From Balanoglossus misakiensis (Eukaryota; Hemichordata), in NCBI GenBank assembly GCA_040954595.2, contig CM082579.2, forward strand, positions 8,432,001 through 8,496,000: a stretch of 64,000 nt of DNA, in the 5' to 3' direction. The position numbers were made by a program, and so were the translations under genes. The notes below the pieces were generated by a model. That model was given only the letters and a program-made list of their open reading frames with translations, was not told the DNA's origin and ran no database searches. Shown one piece after another: positions 30,120-43,000 of the stretch. Each line of letters starts with the position of its first letter. Position 1 is the first letter of the stretch.

Positions 30120-30760
30120 GATGTAATGCTGTTTTGCTGCTGGTGCTGTACAGCTGGGTTGGTGTGTGCTACTATGCAGATGCTGCTATGGGTTTGCCAC
30201 TGATGCTTGCTACTGGGGTGCAATTAATTCCAATGTTATGCAGACACTGCAGTTGCGGATGCCGTTGCTGATATGTCACCATGGCGACACTGCAGTGCAA
30301 TGATGTTGACGTGCAGACTTTGCACATGCACAGCAAAACAGACATGTTGCTGTTGGGTGGCAGTTGACGCCCGGGTTATGAAGCTGCTTCAGTGCAGACA
30401 ATGCTGCTGCTGTTGTGCAGATGCAAAGCAGATATGCAGGTATGCTGTTGACACCTGCACGGCGCTGACAAGCTGGTGCGGTCATCCAGCACCCAGACAC
30501 TAAAATGGAAATTAAATGCAGTCAACGCTGCAACACAAATGGTGCAGTGGTGCTGCTATGCCAAGCCAGCCACACTGATGCTGCACAGACACTGCAGCAG
30601 AACTGCTGATGCCGACAACGCTAGGCTGGTGACATCGGGCGGATACAGCAGCAATTGGGTTGCAGTGTACCGGTACTTCTGCTATGTAGATCATACTTCT
30701 ATGCAAATACTGATGCCATGCTGCAGATAAATGCTCTGCAATTAAGGATGCCATGCAAAT
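30120..30760 (+). repeat. degenerate GCTGCTGATGC / CAGACACTGCAG array
   Basis: Words such as GATGCTGCT, GCAGACACTGCAG and TGCTGCTGTTG recur at irregular 20-60 base spacing over about 640 bases. It looks like a decayed minisatellite. Cys-rich open frames through it have no signal peptide or splice support. Confidence 0.5.
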
Positions 30761-32087
30761 GCTTATAATCATTGTGTAGCTTACGTTATCTATATAAACA
30801 ATATTTATCTGATTATACTGGGGGAAAAACTCAATGCTTGAGGTAGTGTGGGTAAGAGAGATACCGGTAAATAAAAAATACATAATTTATGAAAATCTTC
30901 TATACCAGCAAAAACAAAATATACCGGTAACTATCTTTGTCTAGTAAACGTTTCAAAAGTTTAATCAACCTCAGAGATATGTTGCAATGTGACCGAGTTT
31001 TTTCTTTTTTTCACTTCGCTGGCCTGAAATGAATTCTAATTAACCAATTAATAATGTATGATGACTCAACTTTTGGCTCTTGTATTGGCAGATATGAATG
31101 ATGAAGTATCGACAGATAACAGCACTCTGACTTGTGTTTCCTTAAAATGCTTGTATTTGTGGTAAAACGGAATGCAGACTTTGGAATGGCATGACTAAAT
31201 CCGGACACTGGGCTTGTGTGTACAGGTATCAGGTGAGGTGGGTACTGGCTTGTCCAGCTGTGGCGTCTAAGTGTTGCTGCTCCACACAGATTTGGCCCAC
31301 TGCTGCTTGTCTCACTCGGACGAATGGTTCATCGAAGCACGCGACACGCATCATTGTTCGTTGCAAAGCCAGTCCTGGAGAATAGCCAAGATTCTGCGAC
31401 ACTGAAACCCTTTGTGTCCTGGCCAAATTGGTGACATATGTCACTGTTTCTTCCGGGTTGGGTCAAAGTGTTGAAACGCGGTGAAACTGACAATTCTTCT
31501 TTCATGTATCACTACAACGTGAGCAGCTTTCACACTAGTGATGTTGAGTCTTAAACCCCAAAAGTGGGCACCCACATCACATGTACATTGCCAAGTACAC
31601 TAATTTCCATTTGAGCTTTCAATTGACACAAGACCAGGATGAGCATTCGGGATCAGGCTCTCCCACATTCCATCATCTGTCACTCAAGTAAAATACATAA
31701 TTTATCAAATTAATATACACGTAATTAGTCATTAAGTGGATAAATAAAGTCAAAATATACAAATAAATTTGACAGAGAACTTATAAAAATATTATGATAA
31801 AAGTGACATAATAATAAATGTCTGGAGGATGAAAAGAAATGTAATACATGTATAAAGATATGATGTCATGGAAAGATTATAAAACGGCTACTTAAATAAC
31901 TATAACAGTATAAAAAATGTATAAACAGTCGTAAGTTTTATGCAATATTGCTTGATGGTCTGGTTTGGTAAAATTCCTTGTCGAGCATTTACTCATCCGG
32001 TTTTGTTAATGTTTTCAAGTTTCACTAAATCATTGTGACCTATGACCTTTTCAAATTTAGATTATATAATTTTTTAATATGTCAAGT

Positions 32088-32093
32088 TTTATT
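32088..32093 (-). promoter_or_regulatory. possible poly(A) signal for the kelch-like gene
   Basis: TTTATT on the plus strand (AATAAA on the minus), about 1.9 kb beyond the kelch-like stop and the first canonical hexamer I noticed in that direction. Assignment is tentative. Confidence 0.25.
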
Positions 32094-33973
32094 TTTTCAA
32101 ATCGAAAAATGTTTCCATTTTGTTCCATTTTTTCCCCTGACACTATTGCTGTTTGATGTTACCCCCCCCCCCAAACAAGGCTATACAATCATTTTCCCAA
32201 GTGACTTACATAGCGGGAACTGTTCCCACATTCTCACTATCTCTTTTTTCACTGTGGCAATGATAAAAAACTTTTAAAGAAAATTTGGTTCCTGTTAGCC
32301 ATGTATGACAGGTCTTCAGGACAATCAGTGATTTTAAAATAAACCCCTTCCATTAGCACTGTCCCAGTTACCGACCGTACCAAAACTTAGCCGGGTGAAA
32401 ATCTTATGCATTACACAGTTTATCACAGACACCCGAACAGGACCGGCCATTCAAATTTTGCTAACATGATTCTTAAGGATGTACTTCATATCATAACTAC
32501 TTGAGCTGGTGAATCATCGATACCAAAAAACAAAATGAATTAAGATTTGGAATGTGCTCCATAGGAGACATATAACCTGACCATTTCTGATTGACATTAT
32601 CAAGTTATAAAATCAGCCACATTTTGGACAAGACAAGGAAACGTATGTCAATAAATTAGCACAATGGAACTGTACGGTAGTAGTGCATCATAACTTACAA
32701 TAGCCACCGGTGGTCACACCCATGGCAGTCGCGCATTGACTGGTGAGACACATTAATTACTCTATACGTTCGTTACAAGCCTCGTTTTGCAATGAAGACG
32801 GAGAAAAAGGTATCTAACCACTGGAAGCACTTAACTTGCACTGCATTGTGACGCTAATTTTGTTTCTAAAAAACACTGATACAGGTTAGTTTACGTGTTC
32901 ATGAGTAAAATGGACACCAAGTCACAAAACAGTCTATTTCTTTGTAAATGGCTTCAATGAGCGAGTTTGTCTATTTTACACGGTTTTCAAAGAACGCGAC
33001 AGTTCACATTTTCCACATGATTTCACAAACCAGCTATTTTCTCGCAGAGATGCACATAAACACGGTCACGTGCATATTTCTTCTGTTAAATTACTTAAAC
33101 AGCTAGATCACTGTTAATTTGACTATAAACCTGACTTACCAATGTGACTCAGATACAGAACATGAATGATTTAGTCACTTGGTAAGAATGACAGTAATAT
33201 TATAATTATATCATGCTGAGTTGCGGATATACAAATCTCACCAACAATCAGCAAACAATAACACTGCTAGAAATAGCCCATACTCAATGTGATCTCACAA
33301 CACGGCTAGATCATGTATGAATGTTATATAGCCAATGGATCATCCATACAAAGTTGGCAGGGGGTTGATCTCAGACTTGTGCTTGACCACAGTGAAGAAG
33401 ACGCTGTTAAAAATAAAATGATTCAGCTCCATCATCTCAAAACACCAGCTGACTGGTTGGTCCGGGATCCATTTTTAGTAGTCACAGGACTTAGACTTCA
33501 GTATGTAATATGTGTGATATGCTGTAGTATCTTCCAATCTATTTACTGAATCTGATTGATGAGGACATCACAGAAAGAGATACATGCACGTCGCCCTTCG
33601 AGTGCCAGTCCCTCCACAAGTCTAATTCAATACTTGATTCCATGCTTGCACAGAGGCAGAAGATGCACGCAATAGGTAAGTTACGTTACTTGCAAAAAAA
33701 GTCCAACAGGAATACGCGACCAGCATATGGCACGTGTTGCCTCATATACCACATATAATTACGGTACAGACAATACAAAGGATACTGCAACTTGAATCAC
33801 CTGTGGTATTCACTCACATGTTCAGCACACTGATAGGCGATAGGTTCAAAGGTGACTACAGTAGTTCAGAGGTCATACTTCACGATGGTCCTTCTTGGAA
33901 GGTTCACGTAAGTTGGAGTTCCCGGAAAACTGGCATTTCCGTGACGGTGATTCCTGTCGGGCAGTGCATCTAG

Positions 33974-34054
33974 TCAAACTGTCAGTGGGACACTGACGGG
34001 TTCTGGAACATGGACAACACAAGCACCGGCCCTCCCTGTGCACAAAGATCCCAT
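33974..34054 (-). CDS. kelch-like exon 10 (last 26 codons and stop)
   Basis: Acceptor CTTTATTGCAG|ATG, phase 0, following the phase-0 donor of exon 9. It encodes [16 protein letters not shown], matching the KLHL1/4/5 terminus ([10 protein letters not shown]), then a [10 protein letters not shown] tail and TGA at 33976-33974. It closes the sixth kelch blade. Only 81 bases, so easily missed. Confidence 0.92.
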   Translation of the reverse strand: MGSLCTGRAGACVVHVPEPVSVPLTV

Positions 34055-37000
34055 CTGCAATAAAGGTACATCACACAGTGAGTTGAGATTTCAAAACTAT
34101 TATCAAGGGCTAAGTGTGTAATATATGTATACTGATATGCACTCTCCACTTGTAATACAGTGGGAGATCAGAGATTAATTTGCCACCAGATGCTGATATC
34201 ACAACCCCTTTTCGCAAAATGGACTCTTCTGATCACCCCCGCCTTGTCGTAAAAATGTGAGTGCCCTACTCCTGCCTCTCAATACAAGTATCACCGACCC
34301 CTTCTGCAAAATGCACTCTTCTGATCGCCACGGTTACACTTGTCACTCACCGTTGTCCACTCGTTGGTCTGGGTGTCGTAGCATTCCACGCCGTTGAGAT
34401 AGGCCTGTCCGTTGTAGCCACCGACCGCGTACAACCTATCCCCCAACACGGCCACACCCACCGCATCTCGGCAAATTTTCATGGACGCCACTGTCATCCA
34501 GGTGTCCGATCTTGGGTCGTACCTGCCGTGAACAAAAGTGAACGCAATGCCAAGAGAAAAAATTATACTCTGCTTGTAGTAATCTTGAGAATTTCAGTCA
34601 GCTAATACCACCGAAAAAAGAAAAGAAATTATTTCTTGATGCTAATGAGCACGTTCAACAAAACTTGAACCTTAGCTGAATGATGGCGATTTAATAAGTG
34701 CTCTATTTCTAATCATACTCAGTTTGGACAGAACTGGAATACGGAACTGTAGGTTTAAAGGTACATGTAATCATAATATTTGGGTTGCAGCACCCGTTCT
34801 TAGGCACATAAACTCCCAGAGCACACTACACACGACTAAAGGAAGACATCACCCACCTTTCCACACAGTCAAATTGCCTGGAGGTCTGTTGACTGGCTGG
34901 TGCATCATGGCCACCCACGGCATACAGACATCCGTTACACACGGCCACCCCGACACCGCCTCGTCTCTTGGACATCGGGGCGCAGGTCGTCCATTTATTA
35001 GTGTGCGGATCGTAGCACTCGACGGAGCGCAAACACGAGCTTCCATCTCGACCACCCACTGCATATAACCTGTACCAATGCAGAGAGAAGTACATCATTT
35101 CATTTTTGACCAGAAACTGGTCAGATTTTATCCAGTAAAAAGGGGAGCTTACAGAAGCAAAGTTTGCTAACAATTGCAGTGTTTTTGTTATTTCAGCTGC
35201 TTTTGACAGGTTATATCTTGCTGTGATGAAATTCTTCCCATCGCTTTGTTTGGTTTGATGAAACTGATGGTGGTGTTTACATATTCTGCCAGGGAATGAG
35301 ATACATGTAACTGTTTGTTACTTGGAGAATGACAAAGACAGTCATTCAACTACTGGTACATGTATACCTTTGACATCTAGCAGGAAATTGCATCTTCATG
35401 TTCACTAATCAACTAACATTAGAATGAAATATTGTTCCAAAAAATATCTTTATTTTCCACCGATTTCACAACTGTACTGTAAACACGATACTTACTTTCC
35501 ATTCAGCACAGAAACCCCCACTGTACTGCGGGGCATGGACATGGGTGCCACAAAACTCCACTGTCTGCTCTGAGGATCCCACCTCTCCACGGTTGCCAGG
35601 TAACTCCATCCATCATGGCCGCCGACCGCATACATTGGCCCTTCTAACACGCCAACACCTGCCATAACCCAGAAACATATACAGAATATTTTCATGTGTC
35701 TCACAGAAATGTATTTGTGAAGATGTGAGAATACTGATTTGGTTTAAATTCAAAGTTGGAATGTCTGAAAGCCTTAAAAGCCTACATTTATACTCAAAAC
35801 ACTCATGGGAGTTGTTACTTCACATCAGACGATGCGAGGAATATTTTTTAAGACTCTCTCACATCCCCGAGTTTGGGTCTGTTTCTCTGCTATACACTGA
35901 CGGGACAACGGCAAATCAACGCGTTTCTCCATCCTCAAAGATAATCTTTCACAACAGCATCCCAGTGACTGAGGTAACTGCCACGATGCCATTTTTTACG
36001 CAGAGAAAAAATACCCTACCCAAACCGTGCCGATGCGTTGCCATGGCGGGCATCATGGTCCACGCCTTCGTCTTGGGATTGTAACACTCCACAGTGTTCA
36101 ACGTCTTCAGTCCGTCCCTGCCACCGACCACATAGAGTTTGTCTTCCACCACCGCCACACCGAACTGTAACCGTCGTGCGCTCATGTTTGCCACCTGGGT
36201 CCAGGAGTTCGTTCTCAGGTCATATTTCTCTATACTTGTTGCACCTGTCGAAATAAAGAAATATTTTCATTCAACATGTTGCAATTTGAGCAATTGGTTT
36301 GAGCGAACAATCAGGCCAAAAACGTCCTTTTATTAAAATACAAGTGCATGCCAGCATAATCTTCAACTTATTTAATAGTAAAGTGCTGGTACCAATATAA
36401 TCACACACACACCATGCACGCACACACACACACACATATACATTCACAACAATGCACGCACACACACACATACATACACCCACACCCATGCGAGGATCAC
36501 ACACATAGACAACAGCTTATAGCTATATACCTTTAGTGTTATCCATGCCTCCCACAGCGTAGAGGGAGCCAACTGTGGATTTGCGAGGCTTTGTTCGTTG
36601 CGTCTGCAGGGATGCCCTCCTCTCTGGCAGTAAATGATACTTCATGGCTTCCACTATCAGTCGTTGACATTGTTCATCTCCTTTGAATAAAGGGTTTGTG
36701 TCCACATGGTCGGAGAGAAACTGAAAAGTGGCAAGGAGAACTACCGTAGTGAGGTGATTTGGCAAACCTGTGGACTTGCTTGATAAATCGTCAGGAACAA
36801 ATTAGCATACATTTGTACAAGTGCACAATCTCAAATTGTCAATATAAACCTGGACAGTTACACCCAAAATACTAAGTTTCATTATATACTGCCCTCTGTA
36901 GCAATCTTTGTAATTCTTCTGTTTTAACAACTACATGTACAGATGATGGCATCATCAATCAAGTGCATGCAATCTGATGAACCACTATCTTCTGTCACTC

Positions 37001-40000
37001 CTGTTTGGTACATGTATACAAACAGGACCAATGATTGCACTTGTATCACATCACATATGATTGTAACTGCGTTGGACTGAAGAGTTTTACCAGACCCCCT
37101 CCCCCCTCTCCCCTCCAATGCCTCAATGCAAAAAACCTTACCTGTGGCGTAAGTAACGGCAGCCTGATGTAGCCCATCAGTTTGCTCAGATCCTTCTTCC
37201 TGGCCGCCAGCTCATGTTTGACCCAGGTGAGCATGGCGTAGTACATGGCCTCTTCACTGGCGATGTTCAAGTCGTCGCTGGAGAACAGGTCGCACACGTC
37301 GTCCACCGACAGCAGCAGAAACTCTTGATTGTGCGTGACTTCCACAAAGTGTTCCTGTCAATTGAAGCGAAAGAGGGAGATGATCTTTTCCGTCATATGA
37401 TGATCAATCTGGTGGATGGTCCTTCAGTTTGATTTTACACTAAACAGAGTTTCAGCTGTGTACTTTATATACGATAATCCACCATATTTTCTGGGGTGTA
37501 CCAGAAATTACGATATGGAGAGGGATTACTGCAATACTACTTAAAGTAAAACCTGTCTGAACAGAACACTAAAGGGACAGAAAAAATAGTTTGGTTTGCA
37601 GAGGTGTCCGGTTTATAGAGGTTCTTTTAACATACTCTACATCAAAGAGACTGGAAAAGGTGTCCGGTAAAGACAGGTTTCCAGACTAGACAGGCACACA
37701 CTTACTGTGGTGAAATTGTGAGCCACTTTGAGCAGATCGCTGCAGCCGTGGGTCTCGGCGAAGGAGCGGATGCCCAGACAATTTGACGGGTGCAGCTGCT
37801 TCATCAGGAACCCGCAGCAGGCTTCCACCACTTCGGACAACTGCAGTATGCAGGCGGTGGCTAGGAGACTCTCCACGCTGTCTTGTTTCAGGTCTATTTG
37901 GCCTGTGGAGAGAGCAAGCAAAGAGAAATACCACAGGTGAGGTTGGGTGAGCTCTCAAATTACAATCCAATTAGACTTCAATTTAGCCATCCTGGCACAA
38001 CCTTAAAGTGGAAAATAATAAATGAGACTAGTGATGAATTATGAAAATTTAACCCTTTCACCCCAGTTCCTTCTATACAGAGGTCCAACCTCACCATAGA
38101 AAACAATGGGTTTGGACTGAACCATGGTGGTGAAAGGGCTAAGCTGAAGGACCGGATCTTGCAAATGCATTTTTGAAGACATACTGTAACTGTACATTTT
38201 TAAAACAACAGAAAAAGACCAACAGGAACAATCCACAAAAAGCGCAAAATTTCTATCCACATCCTTCATTAATTCTTTACCTAAACTAGTAAATTGCACA
38301 AACATATACTTTTCTTTCACTGTGCATTCAGCATTTTTCCCTACTGACTCATTCGCTTCAGTTGCTTACATGTAATTCATTTGTTTTCAATTAAACAAGT
38401 CAGATGGAAATGTATGGCAGCGAGAATGCGTCATTAGCCTCTTGACAACCCAGCATCCTATTTTACATTCAACCTCCACTGCAAGGGTCTCCTCAGGGAA
38501 CCATCCACCCCTCTTACGCGGAAATGGAATAATCCGATTTCGTGTCACCCATTATAAGGACATGTACATTGAATATTGAATGGTGGGGATGACTTTATAA
38601 TAACAACTTGAATTGTTATGTTTAAGGAGAATATATATAAAACGGTTTAGTAAACTTTCTTTTTTTTCCGTCAAAAGCTGACCTGGGAGTAGCCCTGCGC
38701 AGAAGAGATACATTAAGTTCACAAATGCTGGCATTAAACCTCTTTAAAGAAAATCCCTGACGCTGATATAAGACAACAGACGTCGCTGTCGGCTACAGAT
38801 AAGTCTGTGACATGATGCACAGCCCGGCTAACGCGCACACCATTCAAATTAAGACAGATTTTCACCCAGTGTCGGAGGAGTGTAAGCCAATAAGCCGGTA
38901 ATGGCCATTCATTCAGATCGGCCGAGATCCTCCAGTATAGATCTGGCAAACTGTCTTGCCTTCCAACACACAGAAAGCTATAGGATGATAGAGATCAAAT
39001 TAACAACAGACAATTTATCCAAAAACATCCTGACATCCAACGTCACACGATTAGCTCTCGCTTGGTAAAATAACAAGTCATTGTCAATGATATAGTCCCC
39101 ACTGGATTACACTGTCTTCCAAAAATCACCTGGTAGTGGCCAGTATATTGTTGAGTGCGCTAGGGAGCATGTCTACAGGTATAATGTAAAGAGCACAATT
39201 GAGAAAGCATAAAACGTATTGTAGAGAGAAAATACACTTCATATATCTTGCCTGGTCCAACATCATTGCCAACATTAGTAAATGTGCATGTATCACAGTA
39301 TACTGTATACATGAAGCCCAAAAATGGGAGTTTGAGATCATTGAAGGAGTATACCATCAGAATACAATTGCAACAAACATACACAATACACCATGGCCAG
39401 AGTCCCTTCAATACTGCAACTCTGGAAGATGGATGCTTATGACTTCTTCTTAAGGTACCTGGACACACACACAGAAGGCTACACTAATGGGTTAGAAAAA
39501 TTATTGCTCTTTTGCGATGACAATTTAATCGATCATTTCAACAACAAAAATGCCGGCCTAAGTTTTTTTCAAGTGTCGTCTGAAACCAATAACAGGGGCA
39601 CTGATAAATAAACTAAAATGCAGATATTTGGCTGATGGATATGCGGACATAAATCTGGTCGCCACAATTGATGGGCGCTGTGTCTTGACTAGGTTTCTTG
39701 GCTGTCTGCAGCAGGTGTGCGACAAAGCGCCTCATCAGTCTTGGCACAGGTACGGTCTGCCGGCCGAGGGTGTTAACGACAGCAAAAAGTGATGGCGCGC
39801 AAACGCCACCAATCACTTTGACTAATGAAGCGGGAAGTGTAGAGACGTCCTGGCAACAATTTAGGATGCACTGATTTATAAAATAGTCATGGACTTTTAC
39901 TGAGTGATGAAGAAAGCAAAATGAGGCCGGAAATTCAGAATAACAGCAATATTTTGTGACAGCTCTGATTTCACAATGTAAAATTTTGTGCAGCTCCCCA

Positions 40001-43000
40001 TATATCAGTGACTTTTTTGATCCATAATATATCATTTGTTTTTATCTTCTTTCAAAACACCACTCAAGTGTGTGTATTACTAAGTGAAAAATAGAACGCA
40101 AATGTGAATTTATGAGTGTATATCATGTACCTACATTTTGAACAAAAAATCATAAGACGGAATAATGTTATTTTGGAAAACACCACTGTTATTTCACTTC
40201 ACATTTGACATCTCACATTCGGTACCCAAAATACCCATGCTGCATATTTATAAAACCATCAAAATGTGAATTTTTCACCACAAGAGACACAGAACTGATA
40301 AACATCTAAAAAAACAGAAAACATTTTGTGTGGTTGTCATACACAGGCAAAATTGTCATTCAGTGCCGGGTTAAATTATTTCCTATAACAGGAGGGAAAA
40401 AAAGCCGATAATTGGTTTTGAGACGATTACTCTGCTTGGCAGTACATGCATGCAGTGGTGCTGGCCATGCATAGTAAAAGAGACTAAATTATCAAGAGGT
40501 CCTGGATTGCATTTGCAGTATTTATACAGGCAAGTTTTAATACACAGCTTTACAGGTGCTGTTAATCTGGGTCTGTCCACATTTCATGGTTTTGTAGGTT
40601 TTTTACTCCAAGGCGCTTAGTCTCATATGTGGGTGCTAGTTCTCCAGACAAGGGAATGGTAACAAAAAGTCAAACATAGTGGTAAATCCTCGCAACTTGG
40701 AGACAGCAGCAACACAGAATACAATCCTTCAGTACAGTACAGTACAGTACAGTACAGTACAGTACAGTACAGTACAGTACAGTACAGTACAGTACAGTAC
40801 AGTACAGTACAGTACAGTACAGTACAGTACAGTACAGTACAGTACAGTGGAGAAAAGTAACGAAACAAATCCAACTGCAACAGTCAAAATCAAGAGGCCT
40901 ACAACTTCTAGAAACCACAAGTGTGTTTTTTCCCCTGTCAAACATACAGGTCTACATGTATTATTAACCACAAAAGGGCAGTCAATCACCTTGTAATGTG
41001 AGAACTTCCACACAAAACAAGGGTCAGGAAAACAGCAGGGCTTGAAGGTGTGAGAAACACATCCGGTGACAGTGTCACCAGAATCCTGATTTGTTTTCCA
41101 GGAGATTCAAAAACAAAAAATTTGACGTATTAGCAGGAGGAAACACATGCAGTTACATTTGACATCTCGGAAAAAAGCAAATAACGAAATCAGATTAAAA
41201 TCAGAAGTAGAGTTGGCTTGATCTTTACATCTGCTGATTCTTTGCTGTTCTTTTCCCGGATCTACGCCACACGACGATTTTAATCAGACTGGAAATAGTG
41301 AAATTTGCAAAGGTTTGTTGGCGGAAAAAAATTTAAGCCTGTGCACACAGTGTGCAAGATCATTCTTTGGGACGAACAGGTGATGCATGGTCAACTGATC
41401 AGGGACAGCTGTGTATTTCCTCTCTCTAGTCGCATGCACATTGCACCAGATATTTTGTCAATGCAGAGAGACATCCAAATGATACATTTGCAGGAGATCT
41501 ATAGGGCACAGGTTTTAAATTATGCAGATGGCAGCTTTTCAATAATCCCTCCCTAAATACACCCTTTTTTCATAAAGAGAGGGAAGTACAGCTTCAGGGC
41601 ATACAGAATAGCTCACTCTGCCGCCAGCAAGGAACTCTTCAAATCAATGACACTTACAATGCACGACTGATGACGATGCATATTAGCGCTCAGCGCTGCG
41701 TCTCTTCTGAATGATGCCACTGCATATCAATTTGTCTCATCATCTAAATTTCGGAACTCCACAAAAGATTTTAAAGAAAAATGACGTTGTGGGTTTCTTT
41801 GCAGTCACTGCGGTTCAGCGATGATTTTGACGATTACTAGTATATGTTGCATGGCTTTTCAGTAATGGATGTAAATATGGCTTGTAACTTTCTTTCATTC
41901 AATGACGTTATGCTCTTTGAAAATCGGTCTTAAAACTTTTTCTCATGCTTTGCTCAAGGTAACTTCAGATCACATGCTCTCTTACAGTTGAGGAAAAAAA
42001 AATTAGGGGGTCACGAAGTCCGTGTCACAAGTGAACATATATATTTGTGACACCGGTGAAAAGTGGACCTGCAATACCAGCGCTAGAATAAAGTAGGCAA
42101 AGAAAAGGCACACACTGAACAAAATCAAAGATCTCATTTGCAATTAAACAAAGCCCAGCTCCATAAAACCAAAATGCCACAGAATCAACAACAGGAATTG
42201 ACTTTTAAATGAAAGCAACTGAACTATTAGCAGCAGCAGCAGAAGCAGCACAGCTGAAAAAGTCTGAGATAAAAACTTCATTTAGGTCAGCGGGGATGTT
42301 TTACATTCTCCGAGCATACCCCCGCCACACATTCCAATAATGACCCAATCATTAATTCAATTTAGCATAAAGATTGCCGCATTAGATTACGACACACAGT
42401 ACGCTAAGTTCTATCTGAATCACTCACAGATCGATGGATGCAAACAAAAAACACACAGACGCAGAAAAAAAAATCCCTCCCTACAGCACACATGGCCCAT
42501 CATCGCATCGTCATCCAGCCAGGCACATGCAGATCAAGCTCGTCACGCACAATGCCTCGCAATTAGCAGTGGTGCACCTCCGTATATTTTCTGACAAAAT
42601 CCATACATTTAAGCCGTGCACGCACAGCAAATCGAATCAGGGATTCAAGGTTAACTGCGGCCGGCTGAATTACACCTGACGAGGATCGCACGCAGTGACT
42701 GCCAATTTCCCTTTATTAGACACAGTCGGTAGCATACGCTCCATATCTAACTAATCAGCAGCCGGAGATTGATGTGTGAACACTGCTAATTTGCACCGCG
42801 CTGCCGCGAGAATTCCATGACATTACGTTCGGCTGGTACGATCACCAACCATTATGGGCGAAATTGGCTAATCAATCATCTCATGTTAAACTCGCCATTC
42901 CTTACGGTCAGCATTTGGCCTTAAAAACATGTGCAGCTTGCATGGAACAATATCTGAAGTTTGAATTACAGCAACCTACCTATTACAATTCAATTTGCTC

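Larger units (their letters stand above)
25945..33973. other. gene-free interval between tetraspan and kelch-like genes
   Basis: The left end should hold the tetraspan promoter (that gene starts at 25944 and points left). The right end, from about 32.1 kb upward, is probably the 3' UTR of the kelch-like gene. Between them I find a hairpin (26421-26468), CAGTA repeats, the 610-bp TTAA palindrome and a degenerate GCTG-rich array. Open frames at 28951-29365 and 31229-31444 lack splice or family support. Confidence 0.45.

Noticed and set aside
31229-31444. GC-rich minus-strand frame that looked exon-like
   Set aside because: No GT donor at its end and no family match; noted only for its composition.
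39613-40035. 140-residue minus-strand frame within kelch-like intron 2
   Set aside because: Phases around the intron already agree without it, and no family similarity is evident.
40623-41013. Repetitive TVLYC and STVQY frames
   Set aside because: AGTAC microsatellite with no stop in any frame.
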